DNA of 64,000 nt. Source: Ceratotherium simum simum (taxonomy: Eukaryota > Chordata > Mammalia > Perissodactyla > Rhinocerotidae). Both the position numbers and the translations under genes were made by a program. Below the pieces are notes generated by a model. The model was not told where the DNA came from. It did not search any database and saw only the letters and a program-made list of their open reading frames with translations. Shown here one piece after another: positions 16,769 to 27,679 of the stretch (position 1 is its first letter; each line of letters begins with the position of its first letter). The stretch is taken from the NCBI RefSeq assembly GCF_000283155.1, contig NW_004454216.1:2741477-2805476 (forward strand), read 5' to 3'.

Positions 16769-17009
16769 TTTTTTTTGTGAGGAAGATCAGCCCTGAGATA
16801 ACATCCGATGTCAATCCTCCTCCTTTTTGCTGAGGAAGACTGGCCCTGGGCTAACATCCTTGCCCATCTTCCTCCACTCTACATGGGACGCCGCCACAGC
16901 ATGGCTTGATAAGCGGCTCATATGTCCGCGCCTGGGATCCGAACCTGTGAACTCCAGGCCGCTGAAGCGGAGCACTCGAACTCAACCACTACACCACCGG
17001 GCCAGCCTC
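16769..17009 (-). mobile_element. ERE SINE, reverse
   Basis: Inserted in L1 with the flanking duplication ccttggccta at 16759-16768 and 17010-17019. It shows the (T)n start, 'gaggaagatcagccctgag', the central 'ccacagcatggcttgataag' and the head 'ccgggccagcct'. An older-looking variant than the 12465 copy. Confidence 0.9.
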
Positions 17010-17476
17010 CCTTGGCCTAGTTTTTAATTGAGTTGTTTGTCTTTTGGAGGTTGTAAGAGTTCTTTACATATTCTGGCTACTAGACCTTATCAGATATATG
17101 ATTTGTAAATATATTCTTCCATGCTGTGTTCACTTTCTTGATAGTGTCCTTTGGTGCACAAAATTTTAAATTTTGATGAACTCCAATTTATCTATTTTTT
17201 TTTGTTACTTGTGCTTTTGGTGTCATATTCAAGAAAACATTATCTAATCCAAGGTCATGAAGACTTAGACCTATGTTTCCTTCTAAGAGTTTTATAGTTT
17301 TAGCTTTTATATTTATATTTTTGATATATTTTGAGTTAATTTTTATGTGGTGAGGTAGGGGCCTAACTTCAATCTTTTGCATGTGGATACCCAGTTGTCC
17401 TAGAACCATTTGTTGAAAAGACAATTCTTTTCCTGTTGAATTGTTTGGCACCCTTGTTAAAAACCAATTGGCCATT

Positions 17477-17801
17477 ATATTAGTTTGCTAGGGCTGCCAT
17501 AACAAAATACCACAGACTGGGTAGCTTAAAACAACATTAATTCATTTTCTTATGGTCCTGGAGGCTAGAAGTCCAAGATCAAAGTGTCAGCAGGTTGGTT
17601 CCTCCTAAGATTTCTCTCTAGTTTGTAGATGGCCAGCTTCTCATAAAGACCCCAGTCAGATTGGATTAGTGCCCACTCTAATGGCCTCAGTTTTACTTAA
17701 TTACCGCTTGGCCCTATCTCCAAATACGGTCATACTCTGAGGTAGTAAGGGTTAAAGCCTCAACATATGAATTTGAGGGGGACACAATTTAGTCCATTAC
17801 A
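17477..17801 (-). repeat. MST/THE1-like MaLR LTR, reverse
   Basis: The sequence 'tagtttgctagggctgccataacaaaatacca ... actgggtagcttaaaacaac ... ctggaggctagaagtccaagatcaa' through 'atgaatttgagggggacacaatttagtccat' is the reverse complement of an MST/THE1-type LTR. It splits L1 ORF2 text (left 'accaattggccat', right 'gcataaatttgagggtttt'). Confidence 0.85.
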
Positions 17802-18290
17802 TGCATAAATTTGAGGGTTTTTTTCTATACCCTCAATTCTATTCTATTGGTCTATACATCTATCCTTATGCCAGTACCACACTGTTTTGATTACTGTTGA
17901 TTTATAGTAAGTTTAGAAATTGGGAAGTGTGAGTTCTCCAACTTTATTTTTCTTTTTCAATATTGTTCTGAATATTTAGGGTTCCTTGAAGTCACATATA
18001 AATTTTAGGATTGGCTTTTCCATTTCTGCAAAAAGCCTGTTGGAATTTTTATAGGGAGTGCATTGAATCCGTAGATTGCTTTGAGTTAGTATTGCCATTT
18101 TGAGAATACTATGTCTTCTAATTCATGAACATGGGATGTTTGTCCATTTATTTACGTCTTCTTTAATTTATTTCAGCAATGTTTTATAGTTCTCAGTGTA
18201 CGAGTCTTTCACCCCCAACTCTTTGGCTTCATTTGTTCCTAGGTATTTATTCTTTTGGATGCTATTGTAAATACAATTGTTTTCTTAATT

Positions 18291-18694
18291 TCATTTTTTG
18301 GATTGTTCATTGGTAGTATATAGAAATATGGCTGATTTTTGTGAGTTGATCTTGTATCCTGCAACTTTTCTGAATTTACTTATTATTTCTAATAGTTTTT
18401 TTGTGAATTTTAAAGGATTTTGTATATTTAAGAACATGTCATCTGTGAATAGGAGTGGTTTTATTCTTCTTTTCGAATTTGGATGCCTTTTATTTCTTTT
18501 TCTTGCATAGTTACTCTTCCTAGAACTTCCAGGACAATGGTGAATAGAAGTTCTGAAAGTGGGCATCCTTGTCTTGTTCCTGAACATAAGGAGAAGGCTT
18601 TCACTACTGAGTATAATATGGGTTTTTCATCAAAGCCCTTTATCAGATTGAGGAAGTGCCCTTCTGTTCCTTGTTTTCTGAGTGTTTTTATCAT
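18291..18694 (-). pseudogene. decayed L1 ORF2 reverse-transcriptase segment
   Basis: Two overlapping minus-strand frames preserve RT-domain traces: GTRQGCPLS in one frame and LLFTDDM (a worn FADDM catalytic motif) in the next, so a frameshift separates them. Belongs to the surrounding L1 and is not functional. Confidence 0.8.
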
Positions 18695-20462
18695 GAAAGG
18701 GTATTGGATTTTTTGAATTGGTTTTTATGCAGTAATTGAAATGATTATGTGGTTTTTTCATCCTTCATTCTATCCATGTTGTGTATTATATTGATTGATT
18801 TTTGTATGGTGAATCGCCCTTACATTCCTAGAATACATTCTACTTGATTATGGAGTGTGATGCTTTTAATATGCTCTGGATTTGGCTAGCTAGTACTTGT
18901 TGAGGATTTTTGCATCTATATTCATAAGAGATGTTAGTCTGTAGTTTTCTTTTCTTGTGATGTCTTTGTCTGGCTTTGATATCAGGGTAATGCTGGCTTA
19001 TAAAATGAGTTAGAAAATATTCCCTTCTCTTTCATTCTTTGAAAGAGTTTAAGAAGGATTGGTGTTAATTTTTCAGTAAATGATCAGTAGAATTCATCAG
19101 TCAAGTCATATGTTCCTGAGTTTTTTTTATTGTTTTTGGGAGGTTTTTGATTACTGATTCAATCTCTTTATGTGTTACAGGTATATTGAGATTTTCTTTC
19201 TTCTTGAGTCAGTTTGGTAGTATGTGCGTTTCTAGGAATTTGTCTATTTCATCTATGTTATCTAATTTTTTTTGCTGTACACTTGTTCATAGTATTCCTT
19301 ATAATCATTTTTACTTCTGTAAAGTTGGTAGTAATGTCCCTACTTTCATTTCTGGCTTTAGTTATTTATTACTTCTCTCTTTTTTTGTCAGCCTAGCTAA
19401 AGGTTTGTCAATTTTGTTGATCTTTTCAAGAAACTAGCTTTTTGTCTTTTTGATTCCCTCTCTTGTTTTTCTATACTCTATTTCATTTGTCTCTGCTTTA
19501 TTCTTTAAAATAGAATTTCCTTCCATCTTCTAGATTTAGGTTTAGTTTGCTCTTCTCCTTATATTTCTTTAAGGTGTAAAGTTAGGTTATTGATTTGAGA
19601 TCTTTCTTCTCTTCTTTTTTAAAATAGGCATTTATATCTATAAATTTCCTTCTGGACATTGCATTCCCTGCATCCCATAGGTTTTGGTATGTTGTGTTTT
19701 TACTTTCATCTATCACAAGGTATTTTCATCCATCTCAAGGTAGCACATTTCCCTTGTAATTTTTCTTTGACCCACTGGTTATTTAAAAGTGTGCTAATTT
19801 CCAAATATTTGTGAATTTTCCAGTTCTCCTTTTGTTACTGATTTCTGGCTTCATTTCATTGTGTTCAGAGAAGATACTTTATATGATTTCAATCTTTTAA
19901 AATTTATTAAAACTTGTTTTGTGGTCTAACATATGGTCTATCTTGGAGAATATTCCATGAGAAGAATGTGTATCTATTGTTGAGTGGAATGTTCTTTATA
20001 TGTCTGTTAGGTCTAGTTGGTTTACAGTGTTGTTCAAGTCTTCTATTTTCTTATTGATCTTCTGTCTAGATATTCTATCCATTAGATACCTTGTGTCAAT
20101 ACTTCAGCTAGCCTTTAGACAAGTCAAAGCAGAGAAACACAATTGTTTGAGAACAAGTTGTGCTCTGCTCCCTTTGGAACCAGAGGTTATGGTCCCACAC
20201 TGTGAATACAGGCTCCTGTCTTCAAAACTACTGCTGAGTTGAGAAGTAGGGAGTAAGGACAAGTGAAAACTCTGCAAGGCTTTCCTAGTGTTTGTCAGTC
20301 GCCTCTTTCTTGATTCAGTATTCACCTGGTTGCTGTAAACCTTTGTCTGTTTTCCAGAGTGCCAAAAAAGTTGACTGACAGCTTTTGCTTATTTTTTCAT
20401 TGTTTCTGTGGAGGGACAGGCCCTAGGAGCTACCTGTTCCGCCACTTTGACTGACGTCACTC

Positions 20463-20704
20463 CCTATCCCCCCTTGAGTTTTGAAAATGGAACATTGCAC
20501 ATCACATTAGATTTCAGCTTTTTTTGGAGAATTGGAAAATCTGTCAATACTGGGCCCACATGTCAACAATTGCCTGGTGGGTAGCAGTTGCCCAGTTCAG
20601 GCAAGACATACATTCTTCAGTTTGCCCACACTTTCCCTCCTGCCCCTTAATCATTTAAGCTACCTGATTGGTTCCTCCACCCATTTTAATTTTCAATCTC
20701 TTTA
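20463..20704. other. no gene recognised
   Basis: Short stretch between the L1 5' end and a MIR. No coding or repeat signal was assigned. Confidence 0.4.
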
Positions 20705-20960
20705 GTATTACATAGTGACTAAGATCCCAGACCTTTAGCCAGACAAAACTGGATTTGAATGTTGTCTTCCCAATTTAAAGGCTGTGTGTCCTTAGGCAAG
20801 TGACCTGTCCTCTGTGATCTTTAGTGTTTTCACTTGTAAAATGAAGATAAACATAACTACTCAACTGAGTTGTTGAGATGAGTGAATGATATGTTTATAC
20901 AAAATTTAGCTCAGTGCCTAGCAGTCAGCAAGTAAATAGCAGTTGTCATGAGTTTTAATG
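20705..20960 (+). repeat. MIR SINE
   Basis: 'actaagatcccagacctttagccagac', 'ctgtgtgtccttaggcaagtgacctgtcctctg', 'tcacttgtaaaatgaagataa' and 'ttagctcagtgcctagcagtcagcaagtaaa' follow the MIR consensus nearly end to end. Confidence 0.85.
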
Positions 20961-21667
20961 TAAATTCATTAAAGTCATCTTTTATGTCCCTTGGTAATGG
21001 TTGGACGTTTTGGCTTACACGTTGACTATGTTTGTTTTAAAAAGTTATTCTTATGTAATTTATGAGTTTTATAGTTGTTGTGAATTAGATTTTTTTCTAA
21101 TATATTTTATAAATGGCTAATGCTAATATGTAAGAAAGATAATTTCTGTTTCTGTTTTATCATGCAATCATTTTATTTTCTTATTAGATTAAATAGATTT
21201 TCAGATTAGTTTCATTTTTCTTAATAGACAACGGTAATGATAATTTTTCCTCTTCCTTTATAATATTTATACCTCTTATTCTTTTTCTTTTCTAATATTG
21301 AATAAGGCTGCCAAACAATGTTTAATAATTATGAAGATTACAGATGTCTTCATTTTATTCCCGAATATAATGGGAATGTCCCTTTAAGTGCAATGCTTAA
21401 TTTTGGTTTCTGATATATATATAAGAATATATACATATATGTTCTTTTTCTGTGATACGGAAGTTTCTTTCTATTTGTTTTACAAAGGATTTTAATTGAC
21501 TTTTGAATTTTATCAGATAATTTGTAGCATTTATTGAAATAATTGTAGGATTGTCTCCATTAATTTATTCATGTAGTTACATCAGTAGATTTTTTCTTTT
21601 TTTTAAATAATATTTATACATTAAGGACATCATATCTTTCAAATATGTTGCAAATATTTTTCTCAAG

Positions 21668-21942
21668 TTATTTATTTATTTATTCATTTATTTTTGAGGA
21701 AGATTGGCCTTGAGCTAACGTCTGTTGCCAATCTTCTTCTTTTTGTCTGTTTTCTCCCCAAAGCCCCAGTACGAAGTTGTATATCCTAGTTGTAGGTCCT
21801 TTTAGTTCTTCTATGTGGGATGCTGCCTCAGCATGACTCGATGAGCGGTGAGCAGGTCCACGCCCAGGATCCCAACCACTGATTCCCGGGCCGCTGCCAA
21901 AGCAGAGCACCGAACTTAACCACTACGCCACAGTCCAGCCCC
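21668..21942 (-). mobile_element. ERE SINE, reverse
   Basis: Starts with (TTTA)n, then 'gaggaagattggccttgagctaacgtctg', 'cccaaagccccagtac', 'gcctcagcatgactcgatgagcgg' and ends 'cgccacagtccagcccc'. It is more diverged than the 12 kb and 15 kb copies. Confidence 0.88.
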
Positions 21943-22560
21943 ACGTCAGTAGACTTTTAAATGTTAAATCAGCTACCTATACCTGGAAGAAGCCTTGCTT
22001 GGTCATCTTACATTGATCTTTTAATACAATGCTGGAATAAGTTGCTAATATTTTATTTAGGATGTTTGTATTTTATTAACCAGTGAGATTGGTCTATTGT
22101 TACTTTTTCTTGTTTTATATTTGTCAAGTTTTGGTATCAGGATTATGGTGGCTTTATAAAATAATTTAAGAAGCTTACTGTCTTCTTCTGTGCCATGAAG
22201 CAGTTTATATATGAACTATCTTTTCTTCAAGCTTTGCTAAAACTCACCTATAAAATCACATAGTCTGGTTCCTTGGCAGGGGATGGGGGTTATCGTTGTG
22301 GTGTGTACAGATCTTTTATAGGTTTTCCAATTTATTCTATGGTTATTGGTCTATTTAGATTTTCTCCCTCTACTTGAAAAAATTTTGATAATTCAACTTT
22401 ACTTAGAAAAATATTCCATTTTCTCTCAAATTTAAAATTTATTGAGCGTAAAGTATTTTCTTGTAATATTTCATTCTCCTCTATATATGCTTATATTTCT
22501 TCTTTAATTTTCAATATTGAGTCCTCTTTCTTTCTTGGTTGCATTCAGTTATACTTTCTT

Positions 22561-22866
22561 TTTTTTTAAAATTTTTTGTTTATTGCAGTAACATTGGTTT
22601 ATAACATTGTATAAATTTCAGGTGTACATCATTATACTTCTATTTCTGCATAGATTACATCATGTTCACCACCCAAATACTAATTACAACTCATCACCAC
22701 ACACATGTGCCGAATTATCCCTTTCACCATCCTCCCTCCCCCCTTCCCCTCTGGTAACCACCAATCCAATCTCTGTCTCTATGTGTTTGTTTATTGTTGT
22801 TATTTTCTACTACTTAATGAAGGAAATCATATGGTATTTGACCTTCTTCCTCTGACTTATTTCACT
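22561..22866 (-). mobile_element. 5'-truncated young equine L1, 3' end only
   Basis: A reverse poly(A) start leads into the L1 3' end 'tttattgcagtaacattggtttataacattg' and further 3' UTR. A perfect 14-bp target-site duplication, agttatactttctt, is at 22547-22560 and 22867-22880. Sequence closely matches the other young copy at 52696-52930. Confidence 0.9.
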
Positions 22867-23010
22867 AGTTATACTTTCTTTCTAGAATTTTTTTTCAATG
22901 TTTCTTTGTAGTGCCTTTTTAAAGAAACACCTCTTTTGTTTATCAATTCTATTGTGAGTCATTTTTGGGTGTTAAGGCTATAATAAAATAGACAGTGAGT
23001 TTACAATTTT

Positions 23011-23364
23011 ATGCTCCTGTGTCCTGTAGTATCTAACTCTGTATGGACTGCCAAGACCACTAAATTTTGGGTGAGCATCCATGACATACAAATGGGTTAG
23101 TGGGGTGCCAAGTTGACCTTTTTGGATCCTTTCTTATTTATATTCTTTACACTGTTTATTTATTGCTTTATGAGTAAAATCAAAGTGAAAGCAACTTTGG
23201 CCTAGGGTCAGGTGTCATTCTTGCCTATCCTTAGACCCAGTTAAGAATCCGTGGTTTGGATTAGGGAAGATGACTTTCTTCTGTTTTTGCTTTGCTTTGC
23301 TCTTTTTGGTTGGTGTCTGGGAATTTCTTGTTCTTTAAGCACAGGGCTAAGTGTTTTACATACT
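23011..23364. other. no gene recognised
   Basis: A stretch without recognised exon or assignable repeat. A weak frame at 23251-23490 runs into L1 and is not gene-like. Confidence 0.4.
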
Positions 23365-24505
23365 TTATGTATTTTAAAAAATAGTTTTATTAACATATAT
23401 TTCACATACCATAAAATTCACTCATTTAATATGTGTAGTTCAATGGTTTTTATATATTTGCAGAGTTTTGCAACCATCACTACAATCTAATTTTAGAATA
23501 TTTTTTACACTCCCAAAAGAAAACCTGTACACATCAGCAGTCATTCTCCATTCCTGCCTACCCCCCACTTCACCCCAACCCCAGGCAATCACTGATCTAT
23601 TTTCTGTATCTGTAGATTTGCGTATTCTGGACATTTCACATAAATGGAATCATACAATATAACCTATGTCTGGATTCTTTTAATGTTCTTAAGGTTTATC
23701 AATATTGTAGTCTGTGTCAGTCCTTCTTTTTTTTTTATTGCCAAATGTTTCCATTATTTGGATATACCACATTTTGTTTATCTGTTTTGTTTATCTGTTC
23801 ATTCAGTTGATGGACATTTAAGTTGTTTCTATTTTTCGGCTATTATGAATAATGCTGCTATGAACATTAGTGTACAAGTTTTTATGTGGACGTATATTTT
23901 AATTTCTCTTTGGTATATACCTAGGAGTGGAATTACTGGGTCATATGATAACTCTTTGTATCTCTGTGTAATCTTTGAGGAACTGTCAGACTGTTTTCCA
24001 AAATGGCTGTACAATTTTACATTTCCACCAGCAGTGTATGAGGATTCCAGTTTCTCCACATCCTCATCATCACTTGTTATTTTGTCTTTATTATTTTAGC
24101 TATATTAGTAGGTGTGATGTGGTATACCTTTGTGGTTTTAATTTGCATTTCCCTGATGGATAATGATGTTGAGCATCTTTTGATGTGCTTATCGGCCATC
24201 TGTATATCTTCTTTGGAGAAATGTCTATTCAGATTCTTTGCCCATTTTTAATTGGGTTACTTGTTTGAGTTGTAAGGATTCTTTATATATTTTATATATA
24301 AATCCCTTATAAAATATATGATTTGCAAACATTTACTCCCATGCTGTGTTGTCTTTTTACTTTCTTGATAGTATATGCTTTGAAATATAAAAGTTTTAAA
24401 TTTTAATGGAGTTCTGTTTATTTTTTCTTTTGTGGCATATGCTTCTGGTGTCACATTTAGGAAACCACTTTCTAATCCTAGATCACAAAGATTTAGACCT
24501 ATTGA
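23365..24505 (-). repeat. antisense L1 3' end and ORF2 tail
   Basis: Reverse L1 3' UTR ('ttttattaacatatatttcacataccataaaattcac', 'gcaaccatcactacaatctaat') continues to ORF2 ('aggagtggaattactgggtcatatg', 'ttccaaaatggctgtacaattttac', 'ttctaatcctagatcacaaag'). It ends about 520 bp before the IGSF11 exon. Confidence 0.8.
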
Positions 24506-25025
24506 AGAAAACCAGTAAATGCCATCTTTCAAGTGGAAAGACTCAACGTATCTGTTCTTTTCTAATCTGCAAAGAGCTTGTAAAATGTAACTCCTTACTG
24601 ATTATGGTCGAGGAGGAAGGAAGATTGGATGAATGTATTACTGTTCTGATAACTTGTTGAAATTGACGCAGATGACTTACTCAAGGAGTAATACAGGAGA
24701 GAAGGAAGGTCAGAGCTCCTGGATGGTGGCAGCTGTGACAGAGAAGTAGCATCCATCCTATTACCCTGATCTATGTTGGGACAACTGTAGGTGATCCCAT
24801 ATAAATCTGGGTTAGCTTTAGGTAATCCATTCTTTTTTAAAGATTCCTGTGTAATTAAGTAGTCTAATGAAATGGTTCCCATCCCAATATTTTGTACTCA
24901 AATCACATATCCAAAGAGGTCTTTCTAAAAGCTACTATTTAAAAAAACTTTAAATATGAACTGTGTCTATTATAATGCTATCACAACATAGAATCTTCCT
25001 CTCTCCTTTTCCTCACCTCTCTCAG
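24506..25025 (+). other. IGSF11: low-repeat intron flank upstream of the IGSF11 exon
   Basis: No recognised repeat. The last 30 bases form a pyrimidine-rich tract (cttcctctctccttttcctc then acctctctcag) that serves as the acceptor for the exon at 25026. Short minus-strand frames here look incidental. Confidence 0.55.
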
Positions 25026-25087
25026 GTAAGAAGAGGTGATGTCTCTGCTGGGACTTTTGCTCTGGTGGGACTACTTTTCTAGTACTG
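25026..25087 (+). other. IGSF11: IGSF11 alternative exon; possible RS-exon
   Basis: The 62-nt exon is defined by a strong acceptor (polypyrimidine tract then CAG, 25023-25025) and a strong donor G|gtaagtg (25087/25088). Its own first bases, GTAAGAAG, match a donor consensus, so CAG|GTAAGA at 25023-25031 could act as both acceptor and reconstituted donor. The exon holds 13 nt of 5' UTR and then a start codon. Confidence 0.7.
25039..25087 (+). CDS. IGSF11: IGSF11 alternative N-terminus (start of signal peptide)
   Basis: From ATG at 25039 the exon reads MSLLGLLLWWDYFSST and ends with the first base of a Gly codon. This closely resembles the N-terminus I remember for a human IGSF11 isoform (MSLVELLLWW... 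then G|VAASLEV), and the phase-1 end fits the common downstream exon. The hydrophobic run SLLGLLLWW would be the signal-peptide core. IGSF11 (BT-IgSF/VSIG3) is a single-pass homophilic adhesion receptor with V and C2 immunoglobulin domains, expressed in brain and testis. None of those domain exons was found in this window. Neighbour support comes from TEX55, its known head-to-head partner. The call depends on recalled sequence, so homology needs confirming. Confidence 0.75.
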
Positions 25088-25239
25088 GTAAGTGACTTAG
25101 CATTGATAAAGTTTTAATACTATTAGCAGTTATTATCTCTGATGACGCAGCGGAGGGAGGGCTTTTTACGATCCTGATCACTTCTCACGTTCTCCTACTT
25201 ATTAAAAAATTCTCCCATTTCTTAATCCAGGGAAAATAA

Positions 25240-25420
25240 TGTTTCATTTCAAAAAATATTTATCGAGCACTAGCTGTGTGTCAGGCAAGGTGGATACAAC
25301 AGAAAACAAGACAAGATACAGTTTTTAACCTCAAGAATCTCATATTCTAGAAGGGATCTCTGATAACAGAAACAAGCAATTATAATACAATGTGTTAAGA
25401 GCCATGATGGGAGAAGTACA
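25240..25420 (+). repeat. L2-like ancient repeat
   Basis: 'aaaatatttatcgagcactagctgtgtgtcaggcaagg ... acaacagaaaacaagacaagatac ... tcaagaatctcatattcta' follows the well-known 'tttattgagcacctactatgtgccaggcac' pattern. Confidence 0.65.
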
Positions 25421-25559
25421 AACAGCTGTTTGTACATATAGGTGAGGCACTAAACCCAAAGTTGAGGGGTGAGGGGCAGTGACATAAATGTGGCATAATG
25501 TCCAGTCAGTTTGTTGTTGTAGGACCTTTGGAGTGCTGGGGTCTAGCTGCAGATCCAAT

Positions 25560-25690
25560 ATCCACTGGCTCTGTTATCTTGGACAATTTCTTAATCTTTA
25601 CCACCTTCAATTTCCTCTGTTTAAAATGAGGACAATAATAGTACTCGCCTCATTGTTTTCCACGAAAATAAATGAGTTAATACATATAAA
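25560..25690 (+). repeat. MIR fragment
   Basis: 'ctggctctgttatcttggacaa', 'tttcctctgtttaaaatgaggacaataatagtactcgcctcattg' and 'aaataaatgagttaatacat' match the MIR 3' half. Confidence 0.75.
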
Positions 25691-25699
25691 TTCCCTATT

Positions 25700-26535
25700 T
25701 ATGGGAAAGGCATGCTATGTCCCAGGAAAACTTGACATAGACTGGTCAGCGCTGATATCACATTCTGACAAAATTACTGGACCTCGAAGATTGAGACTCT
25801 TGTGCAACTAGGCAAAAAGACCAAATTTCATATAAGAAAAAAAAGGCTGGCTCGGACTTCTTTACAGCAACAATCAATACTAGAAAACAGTGGAACAAGC
25901 TTAAAATTCTTCAAGGGAAGAAAATGTACTCAGAAATGTATTCACAGGCAAGTCATCATTCTAGTAGAAAGACAACAGATATCTTTGAACATTCAAAAAC
26001 CCAGAGAATTTAATTTCCAGGAGTCTTTATGGCAGATGACATTCTTGAATATTCTAAAGGGAAAACTCCAACAACTCATAGATAAATGGAGAAACTATGA
26101 CAAAAAGAGTGGCAGGGAGGCACCAGTACAATTAAATGTAGGGTCAAGATGGAAATAAAAATGGGGGCTATGGTTAGAATGGAATCTATATTATAGACTC
26201 AGACAAGGTGGAAATGATAGAATAGACAAAAGATGAGAAGCAGGAGAAACAATGTGTAAGCACCTTTTATATTTGGAAGCCAAAAGTTACTTAAAGCTGG
26301 TAAGTGAAGCAATAGAAGTATAAATAGACTTAAAATTTTAAAGATAAGTACTAAGAAAAGTCTTATAGCCCATGAAAATTAGGTGTTGGTGTGAGGAGGG
26401 GAGTGCGAAGGAAATGGAAAAATACTAATCTAATCATTGTTAAATGATTAAATCATAGAATAGAGTCTATAATAGATATTATCCAATGAAATAGATTAAA
26501 TATATTATAAACTTATAGTAAGCCCACATATATAC
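25700..26535. other. no gene recognised
   Basis: A frame of 118 codons at 25802-26158 has no recognisable similarity, low-complexity composition and no splice context. Likely decayed LINE or unique intron. Confidence 0.4.
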
Positions 26536-26539
26536 TTGC

Positions 26540-26995
26540 AAATGTGAGAAATAAAGTGAGTGAAAAGATATTTGTTGTAACATCATTTGTAAAAGCAAAT
26601 GATTGGGAATAACATATATATTGTATATTATATATATGTATATAATTTAGTTATAACATATGTAGTATATCCATACAGTGCAGCTGTTGTAAAGAATGAG
26701 CTCTGCGTGTACTTACATGGAATGATCTCCAAGATGTATTATTAAGTGGCAAAACAAGGTACAGAACAGAGTGAATAGAATGAGGAAGGAAAACCAGCAT
26801 ACATACATATGTGGTTGTAGATGTGTCAAATCTCTCTTGGAGGACACACAGAACTGGTTAGCTTGGTTTCCTCTTATTAAGGGAATTGTGTCACTGGGGG
26901 TCAGAGGTGGGAGGGAAATGTTTATTATATATCTTATGATAATTTTTAAATTTTGTATCATGTATTTTTGTACCATGAATTTTGTACCATTACTT
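26540..26995 (+). repeat. probable LINE 3' end, forward
   Basis: 'gtaacatcatttgtaaaagcaaatgattgggaataac', 'gtgcagctgttgtaaagaatgagctc', 'tgatctccaagatgtattattaagtg' and 'gtaccatgaattttgtaccat' have the typical order of an old L1 3' end. Low certainty on family. Confidence 0.5.
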
Positions 26996-26999
26996 TAAA

Positions 27000-27670
27000 A
27001 AATAACTTATTTTTCTCAAAAAAAGGTTACTGAAGTCACTTATGTTAAGAGATAATAGTGGCCTGAGTTAGAGAAATGGCAGTGGGGATGGAGAGAAGTA
27101 GACAGATGGGAAGTATTATCAGTTGGATGATGGGTAGTGAGGAAGAAGGAGTCACAGATGGTGTCTAGGTTGTGTCTGGCTTGCGTCACTGGGTAGGTGG
27201 TTGTGTCATTCCACAAGATAGGATGCTCAGATTCCCTAAAGATCTATCCACAGGCTTCGTCCATTATCTTTCTCTATAGAGTTCTGTCATCTCATGTGTT
27301 TCTACCTTTCCAGGACTTCCGTTTTCACCTCTTTGTAGACAGTTTCCATACCTTCTATAAACTCTAGATTACCTGGATTATCAGGTGCCTACTGGACGTC
27401 GGCTCAAACACATATTCCTAACTAATTACAAGACTAAAGAATCATAAAATTTAAATCTAAAATGGCCCTTAGAAACTTATTCTGGTTTCATCATTTTATT
27501 TTACCAATGAAAACCCTAAGGACAGAGGCAGTGTGTGACTTAGATTTTTGTTAAAAATTTAAGTAAGTTGATCATCAACTAGCGTATTTTTGATCTCCCC
27601 CCCTTCCTCTATTTAAATGATAATAAATTATAACGTTTCTAAGTGGTATATCCTAGAACAACTTTGATTT
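27000..27670. other. no gene recognised
   Basis: AT-rich intronic sequence. Nothing could be assigned. Confidence 0.4.
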
Positions 27671-27679
27671 TAACCACAT

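Larger units (their letters stand above)
15955..20462 (-). repeat. large antisense L1, internally deleted
   Basis: Read on the minus strand, the element starts near 20462 (ggagtgacgtcagtcaaag...gcggaacaggtagctcc, a typical L1 5' UTR head), passes abruptly near 20105 into ORF2, and ends in a 3' UTR near 15960. ORF1 and the first part of ORF2 are absent. An ERE (16769-17009) and an MST/MaLR LTR (17477-17801) are inserted in it. All frames are broken. Confidence 0.75.
20970..23010 (-). repeat. old antisense LINE remnants
   Basis: AT-rich reverse-oriented LINE-like text ('tttattaaccagtgagattggtctattgtt', 'tggtatcaggattatggtggctttataaaa') spans this stretch with many gaps. It hosts an ERE at 21668-21942 and a young L1 end at 22561-22866. 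The family (L1M or HAL1-like) is unresolved. Confidence 0.5.

Noticed and set aside
23644..24099. 151-codon plus-strand open frame
   Set aside because: It lies antisense in the 3' part of an L1 and is a by-product of that sequence.
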